In this document: positions 1 to 9,800 of the stretch, piece by piece | How the letters are laid out: each line of letters begins with the position of its first letter | Numbering within the stretch: the first letter of the stretch is position 1 | From: Prevotellaceae bacterium UBA4301 | GTDB lineage: Bacteria > Bacteroidota > Bacteroidia > Bacteroidales > Bacteroidaceae | Reading direction: 5' to 3' | NCBI GenBank assembly: GCA_002395775.1 | Contig: DGUV01000078.1 | Coordinates: 1 to 64,000 of the forward strand | Length of the DNA: 64,000 nucleotides | Made by a program: the position numbers and the translations under genes | Notes under the pieces: model-generated | Told to the model about the DNA's origin: nothing | The model's input: only the letters and a program-made list of their open reading frames with translations | Database searches by the model: none

Positions 1-2
1 TC

Positions 3-1946
3 GACATCCGCTCGAACCTCAACCGACCACTGGGTATGACGATTATGCACGAAGGAGTAACATCCCGCTTCGCTCAAATTAAAAATGAAAAATTAAAGAT
101 TAAAAATGAGGAGTTAAAAGGAGGAATCAATCAGGTTACCATCTTCGATGAGGAGGGTCGCGTGTGGGCCGACCGCCTGTTCTTCGTCATCAAGCCGGAG
201 CTGACGCAGGTGACCATCGGCATATCAGGACTGAAAGACGAATACCAGCCCTACGAGCTCATTACGCTCGATGTCAAATGTCAAGAGGAAAATGTAAATA
301 CTCCCCTCCTTAACAGGGAGGGGCCGGGGGTGAGTCTTGCCGTCCGCGACGCCGTACGTCAGGACAATACGTTCGACTCTGGCAACATCATGACGGAGAT
401 GCTCTTGGCCTCAGAGATAAAAGGTTTCGTCCCCCAGCCTGAATGGTTCTTCGAACGGGACGACGAGGAACACCGCCGCGGGCTCGACCTGCTGATGATG
501 ACACAGGGATGGAGGCGATTCGCATGGCAGGACATGGCACTGCCTGGAGCATGGGAAATTACTCATCCTGCCGAACACACCCAAATGGTAACTGGCAGCG
601 TACACAACTACGATATCGACACCCCTAACGAAACAGAGGAAAGTGACAATTCCCCCAAACAGGATAAAATGACAAAGCGCGACTATCGCGACTTCAGCGC
701 AGCCGGGAGCGACAAGGTGGTGGGGAACTTCGACAAGACGGTGGAAGCAAGTAGGGGCTTTGCCACTGACAATCGGAACCCGTATCGCGACCCGCAATTC
801 CTCCGACAAAACAACCTGAAACGTGAGGTGACCGTCCATGCCGAGTTTGTACCCATCGAAGGAGGACCGGGCATAGAGGGCGAGACCACGACACAAAACG
901 GGCAATTCAAGATAGACCTTCCCCGCTTCTATGGCGACTGTGTGTTCTTCCTCACCGCTGCCGATACCACAACATGGACCAAGAAACACCCCCTATGGCT
1001 GAAGAAATACAAAACCCACACATGGATAAAGCTGGAAGATGACGAATATGAGCGTATTCACGAAGATGCTGAGTTTTATGTCCGACTCAACTTCGTGTAT
1101 CCCCGATGGGTGAAACCCTACACCTACTATCAGGTACACAATGCAGCTATGGCCAAAGGAAAACCCGATGACAACCTGCTCACCGACAACACCCACTTGC
1201 TGAACGAAATTACCATCCGCGCCCGTCGCAACCGCCTCAACCGCATCGACCTCTCAAAACCAGTCTATGTCGTTGATGCCTACGAAGCAGGCAACATTGC
1301 CATGGATGCCGGACTCATTACTACCCTGCACCGGGGGAAACATGACGCTACAGGTCGTTGGGGACTGGGCAACACACCCGAAATCGCGTATGCCGTCATT
1401 CGCAACTACATCAGCGACATGAATTTAAACCGCCATTTCGACACGGCCCTTTATTATGACAGCATCAAAGCCGAAACTTTGTCTCCTAACCAATACGGCG
1501 AGGCATCCTCTTGGTCCAATAACATGATTCCCCCTGGTGAATATCGGCGATACAGTCGCTTGGAATATATCGATAAGATATACCTCTACAGCGACTATTC
1601 ACCACGACGGGAAGGAGACGAACGTTTCAGCCAAGCCAATCAACCCAGCGTACAGGTTTCCCTGCACAAATATCCCGACAACAGCCGCCGCGTCACCTAT
1701 CGCGACCGCCGTTACATTCTTCATGGCTTTGCCTATCAGGAGGACTTCTACCATCCCGACTACAAGCGCAACCCGCCCAAGGAGGGACAGAAAGACTATC
1801 GCCGCACGCTCTACTGGAATCCCGACCTGAAGCTCGACGAGAACGGCGAGGCCCATGTCACCCTCTACAATAACAGTCAAAAGACTCAAATCAAAGTCGA
1901 GGCCAACGGCTTGACCAGCGAGGGAGGTTTTTTGTATAGCAAATAA
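3..1946 (+). CDS. 5'-truncated MG2/TonB-plug-like surface protein
   Basis: The reading frame is open from the first bases of the window, so the true start lies upstream and the ATG at 36 is probably internal. It resembles the large Bacteroidetes surface proteins that combine macroglobulin-like MG2 domains, a carboxypeptidase-like beta-sandwich and a TonB-receptor-plug-like segment. Visible marks are the early phrase FDEEGRVWADRLFFV, the motif MMTQGWRRFAW around 500 bp, a plug-like stretch LLNEITIRARRNRLNRIDL near 1.2 kb, and a terminal LYWNPDLKLDENGEA beta-sandwich. It is probably exported and outer-membrane associated; the signal peptide would be upstream of the window. Oddities: two in-frame low-complexity insertions, an AT-rich one (75-121) and a GC-rich palindromic one (301-334), both matching repeat types found between genes elsewhere in the window. 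Ligand and role are unknown. Confidence 0.7.
   Translation, partial: DIRSNLNRPLGMTIMHEGVTSRFAQIKNEKLKIKNEELKGGINQVTIFDEEGRVWADRLFFVIKPELTQVTIGISGLKDEYQPYELITLDVKCQEENVNTPLLNREGPGVSLAVRDAVRQDNTFDSGNIMTEMLLASEIKGFVPQPEWFFERDDEEHRRGLDLLMMTQGWRRFAWQDMALPGAWEITHPAEHTQMVTGSVHNYDIDTPNETEESDNSPKQDKMTKRDYRDFSAAGSDKVVGNFDKTVEASRGFATDNRNPYRDPQFLRQNNLKREVTVHAEFVPIEGGPGIEGETTTQNGQFKIDLPRFYGDCVFFLTAADTTTWTKKHPLWLKKYKTHTWIKLEDDEYERIHEDAEFYVRLNFVYPRWVKPYTYYQVHNAAMAKGKPDDNLLTDNTHLLNEITIRARRNRLNRIDLSKPVYVVDAYEAGNIAMDAGLITTLHRGKHDATGRWGLGNTPEIAYAVIRNYISDMNLNRHFDTALYYDSIKAETLSPNQYGEASSWSNNMIPPGEYRRYSRLEYIDKIYLYSDYSPRREGDERFSQANQPSVQVSLHKYPDNSRRVTYRDRRYILHGFAYQEDFYHPDYKRNPPKEGQKDYRRTLYWNPDLKLDENGEAHVTLYNNSQKTQIKVEANGLTSEGGFLYSK
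75..121 (+). repeat. in-frame AT-rich short-word repeat
   Basis: Tandem-like words built on AATTAAAAATGA and AATTAAAG are read in frame as IKNEKLKIKNEELKG within the truncated surface protein. The same kind of repeat is usually intergenic in this window, so its presence in coding DNA is notable. Confidence 0.7.
301..334 (+). repeat. in-frame GC-rich palindromic element
   Basis: A 34 bp element with a CCCCTCC / GGAGGGG stem around TAACA, followed by a G-rich tail. It matches the reverse complement of 15753-15786 at 31 of 34 positions by eye. Here it is translated as TPLLNREGPGVS, without a stop, inside the surface protein. Confidence 0.75.
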
Positions 1947-2058
1947 GGTAGTACTCAGCCTTTGTTCATGGAATATGGAACTGAAAGTGAGATGACAACA
2001 TTGGACATTCGCGACATTTTTCGTAGCACCTCCTTCCTGGGGTGGAGGATACTATGAG

Positions 2059-3108
2059 TTAGAGCCAGCCAGCGGACTTGTACCACTGGACTGAGCGGCG
2101 CACTCCCTCCTCGAGGGGGACTTGGGGCTCGTAGCCCAGGTCGCGACGGGCGGGCTGAATGTCACACTGCCAGTTGCGCTGGCTGAGGATGTGGTACTTG
2201 TCGAGGTTGAGGGTCGTGAGTTTTCCGAACCAACGGCAGACGGTGCCGTTGACTGCACACACGAGCCAGAGGAACCACAGGGGAGCCTTGATGTGGAGAA
2301 CCCAGGGATTGCCCATCTCCTGTTGCAAGAGGTCGCTGAAGGTGCGGCTGTTATAGACCAGCCCGTCACTTAGGAAATAGGCACGGCCCACCACCGTGTC
2401 GGGGGCTTCCATGGCCTTGAAGACGGCCTGCACGACGTCGGTGACATAGACGAAGGTGATGTCCTGGGGACGGTAGCCTACGGCAAAATCGACGTGCTGG
2501 CGGATGCTCTTGGCCATGATGTAGTAGTCGCGCTCGCGGGGACCATAGACGCCTGTGGGGCGCAGGATGACGTAGGGGAAGCCTGTCTGCGTGCCCAGGA
2601 ATTGCTCAGCCTCCCACTTGCTCTCGCCATAGGCGGTGTTGGGACGGGGCGTGTCGGTGTCACGGATGGGCTGGTAGGGGTAGGGCTTCTCGCGGATGGC
2701 TCCGAAGATGCTGAGCGAGGAGACGAAGACGAAGCGCTGGGGGACCATGTCCTCGGCTATGAGGGCGCGGACAAGGTTGCGAGTGCCTTCGGTGTTGGTC
2801 TTGAAGAAACCTTCGCGGCGGAGACTCTTGGTGGCGCCTGCGGCATGGACGATGTAGTCCCATCCGCGTCCGCCCATCTCTTGCTTGTAGGCACGGAGCT
2901 GGCGGCAAAGGGTCTCGTAATTGCCTAGGTCCAGTTGGGCAAACTTCAGTCGCGGGTCTTTGAGATATTGGCTGCTGCTGGTGCTGCGCATGCCGGCCCA
3001 CACTTGCATGTTGCGGTCGAGGCCCTCGCTGCAGATGAAACTGCCGATGAAGCCTGAGGCTCCGGTGACGAGGACCGAGGGGGCGGCGGAGTGGTGGAGT
3101 GATGTCAT
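2059..3108 (-). CDS. NAD-dependent epimerase/dehydratase (extended SDR)
   Basis: A 349-residue extended short-chain dehydrogenase/reductase of the epimerase family. The N-terminus carries the NAD-binding Rossmann motif VLVTGASGFIGSF, and the catalytic tyrosine and lysine are in YGESKWEAEQF (YxxxK). Such enzymes act on nucleotide sugars or on sterol/flavonoid-like substrates; the substrate here cannot be told from sequence. The frame is open further upstream, but I chose the ATG at 3108 because it immediately precedes the Rossmann fold and a TAnnTTTG box (TAATTTTG on the minus strand, 3129-3136) lies just upstream of it. It is divergent from rnr and ends 112 bp from the preceding convergent gene. 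The C-terminal half has hydrophobic residues (HIKAPLWFLWLVCAVNG) that could touch the membrane. Confidence 0.85.
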   Translation of the reverse strand: MTSLHHSAAPSVLVTGASGFIGSFICSEGLDRNMQVWAGMRSTSSSQYLKDPRLKFAQLDLGNYETLCRQLRAYKQEMGGRGWDYIVHAAGATKSLRREGFFKTNTEGTRNLVRALIAEDMVPQRFVFVSSLSIFGAIREKPYPYQPIRDTDTPRPNTAYGESKWEAEQFLGTQTGFPYVILRPTGVYGPRERDYYIMAKSIRQHVDFAVGYRPQDITFVYVTDVVQAVFKAMEAPDTVVGRAYFLSDGLVYNSRTFSDLLQQEMGNPWVLHIKAPLWFLWLVCAVNGTVCRWFGKLTTLNLDKYHILSQRNWQCDIQPARRDLGYEPQVPLEEGVRRSVQWYKSAGWL

Positions 3109-3158
3109 GAGTTGTGAATTATTTTGTGCAAAATTAAGAAAATGTTCGCAATAATCAT

Positions 3159-3166
3159 TATATTTG
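3159..3166 (+). promoter_or_regulatory. -7 box of the rnr promoter
   Basis: TATATTTG fits the Bacteroidetes -7 consensus TAnnTTTG and lies 21 bp before the rnr start codon. No clear TTTG -33 box at the expected 19-21 bp spacing was seen, so only the -7 element is supported. Confidence 0.5.
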
Positions 3167-3187
3167 CATGACGAAATACTATGAACT

Positions 3188-5401
3188 ATGGCAAAAGGTA
3201 AAGGACGGGGCGCCAAGCGCGTCACAAGGAAACAGATGGTGGCCATGCTGGAACAGTTGTTTGAGCGCAATGCCACGGAACGCTATCCCCTGAAAGAAAT
3301 CTTCCGCACGCTGGGCCTGGACACGCATCCGGCCAAGATGTTGTGCATGGACGTGCTGGACGCACTGCTCCTGGACGACTTCATCACGGAGAAACCACGC
3401 TACACCTACGGACTGAAGCAACAGAGCCAGACGCTGGAGGGCACCTTCAACCGCAAGGCCAACGGCAAGAATACCTTCACGCCCGACGGAGGCGGACAAC
3501 CGCTGCTGGTGGCCGAGCGCAACTCGCAGCATGCCATGGACGGAGACCGTGTGCGCGTGACCATGATGGCCAGACGCCGGAACCATGTGCGCGAGGGCAT
3601 GGTGACGGAAATCCTGCAGCGGGCCGACCGTCAGTTTGTGGGCCGACTGCAGGTTCACCGCGACCTGGCCTACCTGCTCACCGAGGACCGCACGCTGGCC
3701 AACGACATTCTCATCCCGCGCCGCGCACTCAAAGGGGCCAAGGACGGCGACAAGGTGGTGGTGAAGATTGTCGAGTGGCCCATGTATGCCAAGAACCCCA
3801 TCGGAAAGGTGGTGGACGTGCTGGGACAGTCGGGCGAGAACGAGACCGAGATGCATGCCATACTGGCGGAGTTCGGACTGCCCTACACCTATCCCAAGCA
3901 GGTGGAGGAGGCTGCCAACCGCCTTTCGGACCAGATAACGGAGGAGGAGATACGCCGCCGCGAGGATATGCGCGACGTGATGACCTTTACCATCGACCCG
4001 CGCGATGCCAAGGACTTTGACGATGCCCTCTCGATACGCAAGGTGAGCACGCGCATGTATGAGGTGGGCGTTCATATTGCCGACGTGTCGCACTATGTCA
4101 CCGAGGGCAGCATCATCGACAAGGAGGCCCAGAAGCGCGGCACCAGCGTCTATCTCGTGGACCGCACCATACCCATGTTGCCCGAGCGGCTGTGCAACAA
4201 CATCTGTTCGCTGCGCCCCGACGAGGACAAACTGACCTACAGCGTGGTCTTCCTCATGGACGAGGAGGCCAACATCCATGACTGGCACCTGGCCAAGACG
4301 GTGACGCGGAGCAACCGCCGATTCATCTACGAGGAGGTGCAGCAGGTGTTGGAGGCCCACGGCGAGGCCAGCCCCGAGGACTATCAGAACCCCGGCGACC
4401 ACGTGGACCCCGAACGGCCTGAATACGAACCGGCCGAGCACTTTGCCTCGGAACTCATCACCCTGAACCGCATGGCCAAGAAGTTGCGCGAGCGGCGCTT
4501 CCAGCAGGGAGCCGTGGACTTCGACCGTCAGGAGACGCGCTTCGACATCGACGCGGAGGGAAAGCCGCTGGGTGTCTATTTCAAGGTGGCCAAGGATGCC
4601 AACAAACTGGTGGAAGAGTTCATGCTCTTGGCCAACCGGACAGTAGCCGAAAGCATTGGTAAGGTGGGAAAGAACAAGACTTCGAAGGTGTTTGTTTACC
4701 GAATCCACGACCAGCCCGACCAGAACAAATTGATGAACCTCTCGGAGTTTGTCACCCGATTCGGCCTGAAGCTGAAGCCCACGGGTTCGCCCACCGCGGT
4801 GAGCCAGAGCATCAACAAGATGCTGCACGATGCCCAGCAGACCAAAGCCAAGAATCTGGTGGAGATGGTGACGCTGAGGGCCATGATGAAGGCCAAGTAC
4901 AGCACCGAGAACATCGGACACTACGGACTTGCCTTCGACTACTACACCCACTTCACCAGCCCCATCCGCCGCTATCCCGACCTGATGGTCCACCGCCTGC
5001 TGTTGCGCTATGCCGAGGGAGGGCGCAGTGTGATGAAGCGTACTTATGAGGACTTGTGCGAACATGCCAGCCAGATGGAGCAGACGGCAGCTTTGGCCGA
5101 GCGTGCCAGCATCAAGTACAAGGAGGTGGAGTTCATGCAGGACCGCATCGGGCAGGAGTACGACGGTGTCATCTCAGGTGTCACCGAGTATGGGCTCTAT
5201 GTGGAGTTGAACGAGAACAAGTGTGAGGGCATGGTGCCCCTGCGCGACCTGGACGACGACTACTATGAGTTTGACGAGAAGCAGTATTGCCTCTGGGGCC
5301 GCCGCAGCCACCGCCGCTATTCGCTGGGCGATGAGGTGCGTGTGAAGATTGCCTCCGCCAACCTGGACAAGAAACAACTCAATTTCACGTTAGTTAAGTA
5401 A
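3188..5401 (+). CDS. rnr: ribonuclease R
   Basis: A 737-residue 3'-to-5' exoribonuclease of the RNase II/R (RNB) family, acting in the cytoplasm on structured RNA and in RNA quality control. Domains in order: basic N-terminal winged-helix-like segment (MAKGKGRGAKRVTRKQM), cold-shock domains (about residues 75-235), the RNB catalytic domain starting around 255 with the metal-binding aspartates in TFTIDPRDAKDFDDAL, and a C-terminal S1 domain (EYDGVISGVTEYGLYVEL) from about 655. The motif HFTSPIRRYPDL near residue 585 is typical of the family. Length is normal for Bacteroidetes RNase R. It is monocistronic as far as visible, with its own -7 box and a strong palindrome downstream. Confidence 0.97.
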   Translation: MAKGKGRGAKRVTRKQMVAMLEQLFERNATERYPLKEIFRTLGLDTHPAKMLCMDVLDALLLDDFITEKPRYTYGLKQQSQTLEGTFNRKANGKNTFTPDGGGQPLLVAERNSQHAMDGDRVRVTMMARRRNHVREGMVTEILQRADRQFVGRLQVHRDLAYLLTEDRTLANDILIPRRALKGAKDGDKVVVKIVEWPMYAKNPIGKVVDVLGQSGENETEMHAILAEFGLPYTYPKQVEEAANRLSDQITEEEIRRREDMRDVMTFTIDPRDAKDFDDALSIRKVSTRMYEVGVHIADVSHYVTEGSIIDKEAQKRGTSVYLVDRTIPMLPERLCNNICSLRPDEDKLTYSVVFLMDEEANIHDWHLAKTVTRSNRRFIYEEVQQVLEAHGEASPEDYQNPGDHVDPERPEYEPAEHFASELITLNRMAKKLRERRFQQGAVDFDRQETRFDIDAEGKPLGVYFKVAKDANKLVEEFMLLANRTVAESIGKVGKNKTSKVFVYRIHDQPDQNKLMNLSEFVTRFGLKLKPTGSPTAVSQSINKMLHDAQQTKAKNLVEMVTLRAMMKAKYSTENIGHYGLAFDYYTHFTSPIRRYPDLMVHRLLLRYAEGGRSVMKRTYEDLCEHASQMEQTAALAERASIKYKEVEFMQDRIGQEYDGVISGVTEYGLYVELNENKCEGMVPLRDLDDDYYEFDEKQYCLWGRRSHRRYSLGDEVRVKIASANLDKKQLNFTLVK

Positions 5402-5426
5402 GCAAAGACCTTTGTAACAATGAAGC

Positions 5427-5454
5427 GAGACCCGATGCAATTGCATCGGGTCTC
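5427..5454. terminator. 28 bp perfect palindrome between convergent genes
   Basis: GAGACCCGATGCAA is followed directly by its exact reverse complement, a 14 bp stem with no spare loop bases. It sits 26 bp after the rnr stop and 60 bp before the end of the convergent PI-PLC gene, so it can stop transcription from both sides. Confidence 0.8.
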
Positions 5455-5514
5455 ATTCTATTAGGGAAGTCTTTAAATGAGCTATAGGTCTTCGGCAATC
5501 GTGCCTATGCCCTC

Positions 5515-8500
5515 TTATTGTTGCTCCACTCTGCTCCTTCCCTTAAATACATATTTGTAGTTCTGCTCGATGACAGCCTTCAACAAGGTCTGACCACCAT
5601 AGCTGCTACTGCCCATGAAGTCGGCATAGACGTAACAAAGAGGCCCCGTAAGGTTAGCAATTATCGAAACCGTGGCGGGATTCATCGTGGCAGCATACGT
5701 AGCAGGAGAATTGGCGATACTCGTATAGGTGTAATTGTAGTGGAAATGGTCGGTGTTGCTGCTGGCCAGTTCAAGTTGTGTCTGCACCTGTGTCTTCTTC
5801 TTATCGGTATTGCTATTATAAGCATCTTCCACGCTGGCTCGGCAATCGGTCCAGTTCCAGGCCTGCGTCATATTACAAGAGTAATCCGTAACTACACCGT
5901 TGTCAGGCCAATTCTCGATGATGGCTCCATACACCACATCGCGGTAACCATTACTACTGTTTCCATAAGGATTACGACTGACGATGCTGACTTTTCCACG
6001 TACATCATCGAGTGTGTGGTAACCACGGACAGAGCCCATCAAGTAGGGACTTCGGGATGCATCGGAGAAACATTCACGTATCGATGCACGCCACGTCTCA
6101 CTCTGGTCGGTCGGTTCTGTTATAAGCTTGGTGCTTTCCTTATTCATGATGACGGAAACGGCCTCACTCGGATTTTCCTTGACAAAATTGATGAGAATGT
6201 CAATGGCATCCTTAAATTTCACTCCCGTGGATACATAGCCGTGATAGATAGTCAAATTGTCAAGTTCAATATCACTTTGCGTGTTGCTCGTATATCGCGG
6301 ACGCAGGTCAAAGGCTCGGACGCCATTGGCCAAAAGCTCGGCAATGGTTTCGCTCTGGCATTTTGCTATGGACGTATAGTCCGTCACACTGCTTGTAGCT
6401 GCATCATGTGCCCCAGGCGTACTGAGCATCGAGAAATATGTGTTACCCGGCAGGGTGGACATCCATAGATTCGAAGCCGAGGTCTCGGTGAAGGTCAGGT
6501 CATTCACGGTGCCTGCGGTTACGTCGAAATCCTGACTATAGAACTTCCCATTATTGTCGCGCACTGTCACGGTCACACCATTGCTCAGACTCACGGGCAG
6601 GAGATAGGCCACATAGGTGCCGGCATCGCTTCCCGTTACAGTCACTACATCACTGTACATATTCTTGTTGGCCTGATCGTTGGATGCATAGACTGAAGGG
6701 GAATCGCCAGCCGAGCAGTTGGCAGTCTTCGAAATCGTGTTGTAATCCATCAGGCCGGCGATGTTCTCCTTGCCTTTAGCATAGACACTGACGCTCACTA
6801 CATTCGGAAGAGAGGTCATGATGTTCAATGTGGTCAGATAGTCCTTGATATCCGTGTACTTGCCACTTACGTCTTCATCGGTTAGGGTGCAGGTGGCAGA
6901 ATTCATGGCATAGTTTGCTCCACTGGCATTCTCCGAAGCCGATTGTTCGGCATAGACGGTGGCATTGATGTCGGCGTACGTCCATGTGTCATCCACCACC
7001 TTTGCCTCTTGCTTACCCAGGATGATGTTTACGAGACTTGTCACGTCGGCGATGGAGATGCCACCGTCTTCGTTCACGTCGGCCAACTCCTGGCGATAGC
7101 CTGCCTGCTTGCCAAGGATGATGTTGACCAACGAGGTCACGTCGGCAATGGAGATGCTGCCATCTTCGTTCACGTCGCCGATGGTGTAGCGGAGGGATTC
7201 GATGAGTTGGTCCTCTTCGTCCAGCCCGTCGGTCTCAGGGTCATAATAGCGTGTAATCTCTATGCCATCGGGGGCCCATATAGTCCAACGGCCAGTTGCC
7301 GTTGACTTTCCTTGGTACTGAATGCCATAGCTGATGGTGGCCTCTTCCTCCACGCGAAGCCAGATGGTGTTCTGGTACATACCTTCTTGGAAAGCGGTGA
7401 GAGCCGCTTTCGTGCCATTGGGATAGTTATTCCCATCTTTTTCGTAATTCATCCAGTCGTTGGTGTAAGCCGAAGAACGACTCTCGTCAAATACGCTCTT
7501 CAACTGCACCTTGGCATCACCAAAGAAAGCATACATGGGCGGACAATCGGCCCCCTCTGTGTGGAGGGAGAAAGTGGCATCGTTCTCGCCCATACGATGG
7601 AACGCTGCAATGGAGAACTTATAGATGCCAGGATAGACCTTGATGCGCTCACTGAAGGCAGCAGGAGCCGGATTCTCACTGATTGTGCGCTGATACTGTT
7701 CGGTTACGTCCGTTGGCTGATTAGTCAGATAGGTCTTACTCGTTAGTCCTTCAGCCTCACTGCTCAGTGCTGTCATAGCCGTCCGAAGGGCAGCCATCGT
7801 GGCGGGGTGCTCGCTGGTGGGTTCCAATGTCCATTTGGTTGCCACAGAAGTGTCTCCGTCGGTCCATATCTTCTCATTGCCGGAGTCCGTCTTCACGAAC
7901 TTTCCCTCCTGCTCCAAACTGCTCAGGCGATACTTGCCATCAGAGAGCGTAAACTTCCATTTCGTATTATTGTTTGTGGGGTCTGTGCCGTCGCACCAAG
8001 CATTATAACTGCTGTTATATAGGTATATGCCCGTGTCGGCAAACTTCAGGGTGCTGTTGCCTTCGTTGTCGGTAGCCACTACGATAGGCAAACCCCAATC
8101 GTCCACAATGGCCCGCGTGCCCCAGTCCGCTCCGCGGCTCAGATACTGTCCGGCCTCATTCTTCAGGAAATACGTTCCGTCATACACGGCAGGAGTCGTC
8201 AGCGTCAGCGTCTGTGCCACGTTGCCAACATGGTCTGCATAGGCGATGGCATTCGCAGGAATACTTAGCGTGTAAACTCCCCCGGCGTCCAATGCAGGCA
8301 CCGTAAAGGTAAAGCCCTTTGCATCCGTGGTCACCGACAGTTCCGAACCGTCCAGGGTCACGCCATTGTAGTCCTGTGTCAGGCTCGCACTTGGGTCGTT
8401 GCTGTTGGCATCCGGGAACGTGACGGTCACCGTCTGACCTGGCTGGACATAGACCTTATCAAGGGTGGCATCGCCAATGTTGTATCCGTATGACGCTGCT

Positions 8501-9783
8501 TCCAAGGCAATGGCCGTGGACGCACTTGATTTCAGATAGAGCTTGCCCGCCGTCAGTGTAAGATTCCCGCCAGTGGTAGTGTCAAAGGTGGACGTAGTCA
8601 ATGCAGAAGCATCCTGCGTGTATGAAATCGTGGTCGAACCACCTGGCGTAAGATTGTAGGTCCCTGCCAAAGGTACATCGACTTGATACCAGTAGCCCGC
8701 TGTCACAGCTGTTGCGGGCAAGGGGAAGGCTCCATAGCTGACAAAGGGCGTAGTCATCTGGGTTATTTTCTCCGTCTTCACGGTCAGCCAGTTTCCACCC
8801 TCTGCACTGTTGCCTACTTTGATGACGAGACTGCCATCCGTGACCTTGATGTCATCGAGATGATAAAGCGTAGGTTCGTAGGCTGCGAAGCCGGTATTGT
8901 TCACGATTCCTACCTGGCGTGTTACGTCATTGGCTGTGATGTAGGCATTCAGGTCGCCGTCATTGGCCACCTTTGTAATCCATGCCATGTGAGAATGGAA
9001 ATACACATCGGCCGAATAAGTGCCATTTTCCACCGCAGTGGTACTCGTCATGGCATCCCCCGTATAGTGGTTGCCCTTGTAGTGTTCGGGATAGGTATTA
9101 CTGTATGTTCCCGTGTTTCCTGTCCACGAGCCGGGAGTCACCGTCGTACCTGGCATCATCGTCTCTGCAGCATTGTATGCCTCTATCTTCACATAATCTA
9201 CAAACAACTTCGCATTTTTCCCCGAGCCCTCACTGACTGCGCCAATGCCCACGCTTATCACGCCGGAGGCGGATTCCTTCAGTTCCACGGTCACGGATTC
9301 TTCCATCCAAGTGTTAGGGATGAAATTGTTAATCACGCCATAGTGAGTGGTTCCTCCGTCTTCGACAAAACCAATGAAGTTAAATGCCTGGGTTGCGTCG
9401 GCATTGGCGTTATATGCCTTATAGGAGATGCGATAGCGACCGGGGGCGAATGTTACCGGTTGTGTGTAGCGGACAGTACATCCCCATCCGGCAGATAGGG
9501 CCAAAGCACCACCCGATGTCGAACCATCGGGACCTGCACTCAAGGTTGCGCTGTTTACCTTCACTCCGGAAGCATAACCAATGGCACCACCATAGTACCA
9601 CTTGTCTCCTGAGGACGTACCACTCCATCCTTCGACATTGCCGACTGTGCCGGCATCTATGTCGGATGTAGTCCATCCGGCATCAAACCCGGCATTGGTA
9701 AGATACTGGTCGGTGACATCGGTCTGGGCCGATGCTCCGAGGAGCATGGACAGCATGCTCAATAGTAAGAAGATTCGTTTCAT
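5515..9783 (-). CDS. secreted PI-PLC-domain protein with internal dockerin-like repeats
   Basis: A 1422-residue secreted protein. The start at 9783 gives a clean signal peptide (MKRIFLLLSMLSMLLGASAQ); the longer open frame upstream overlaps glf and is rejected. The N-terminal two thirds consists of beta-rich modules resembling carbohydrate-binding or lectin folds. At about residues 865-925 are two dockerin-like calcium-loop repeats (GDVNEDGSISIADVT and ADVNEDGGISIADVT). The last 320 residues match a phosphatidylinositol-specific phospholipase C X domain: TPGAHDAATS and IYHGY supply the two catalytic histidines and RAFDLRPR the conserved arginine. The family cleaves phosphatidylinositol or GPI anchors. 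Odd points: the repeats are internal, and unlike its secreted neighbours it lacks the KVVVK-type sorting tail. It starts 17 bp after glf and is probably co-transcribed. Confidence 0.85.
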   Translation of the reverse strand: MKRIFLLLSMLSMLLGASAQTDVTDQYLTNAGFDAGWTTSDIDAGTVGNVEGWSGTSSGDKWYYGGAIGYASGVKVNSATLSAGPDGSTSGGALALSAGWGCTVRYTQPVTFAPGRYRISYKAYNANADATQAFNFIGFVEDGGTTHYGVINNFIPNTWMEESVTVELKESASGVISVGIGAVSEGSGKNAKLFVDYVKIEAYNAAETMMPGTTVTPGSWTGNTGTYSNTYPEHYKGNHYTGDAMTSTTAVENGTYSADVYFHSHMAWITKVANDGDLNAYITANDVTRQVGIVNNTGFAAYEPTLYHLDDIKVTDGSLVIKVGNSAEGGNWLTVKTEKITQMTTPFVSYGAFPLPATAVTAGYWYQVDVPLAGTYNLTPGGSTTISYTQDASALTTSTFDTTTGGNLTLTAGKLYLKSSASTAIALEAASYGYNIGDATLDKVYVQPGQTVTVTFPDANSNDPSASLTQDYNGVTLDGSELSVTTDAKGFTFTVPALDAGGVYTLSIPANAIAYADHVGNVAQTLTLTTPAVYDGTYFLKNEAGQYLSRGADWGTRAIVDDWGLPIVVATDNEGNSTLKFADTGIYLYNSSYNAWCDGTDPTNNNTKWKFTLSDGKYRLSSLEQEGKFVKTDSGNEKIWTDGDTSVATKWTLEPTSEHPATMAALRTAMTALSSEAEGLTSKTYLTNQPTDVTEQYQRTISENPAPAAFSERIKVYPGIYKFSIAAFHRMGENDATFSLHTEGADCPPMYAFFGDAKVQLKSVFDESRSSAYTNDWMNYEKDGNNYPNGTKAALTAFQEGMYQNTIWLRVEEEATISYGIQYQGKSTATGRWTIWAPDGIEITRYYDPETDGLDEEDQLIESLRYTIGDVNEDGSISIADVTSLVNIILGKQAGYRQELADVNEDGGISIADVTSLVNIILGKQEAKVVDDTWTYADINATVYAEQSASENASGANYAMNSATCTLTDEDVSGKYTDIKDYLTTLNIMTSLPNVVSVSVYAKGKENIAGLMDYNTISKTANCSAGDSPSVYASNDQANKNMYSDVVTVTGSDAGTYVAYLLPVSLSNGVTVTVRDNNGKFYSQDFDVTAGTVNDLTFTETSASNLWMSTLPGNTYFSMLSTPGAHDAATSSVTDYTSIAKCQSETIAELLANGVRAFDLRPRYTSNTQSDIELDNLTIYHGYVSTGVKFKDAIDILINFVKENPSEAVSVIMNKESTKLITEPTDQSETWRASIRECFSDASRSPYLMGSVRGYHTLDDVRGKVSIVSRNPYGNSSNGYRDVVYGAIIENWPDNGVVTDYSCNMTQAWNWTDCRASVEDAYNSNTDKKKTQVQTQLELASSNTDHFHYNYTYTSIANSPATYAATMNPATVSIIANLTGPLCYVYADFMGSSSYGGQTLLKAVIEQNYKYVFKGRSRVEQQ

Positions 9784-9800
9784 GGTATGGTCTTTGCTTG

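Noticed and set aside
1968..2057. 29-codon frame starting MEYGTESEM after the first gene
   Set aside because: No conserved feature, promoter or repeat support; could also be read-through residue of the preceding frame.
3179..5065. 628-codon open frame antisense to rnr
   Set aside because: It mirrors the codon bias of rnr on the other strand and shows no recognisable domain; rnr itself is certain.
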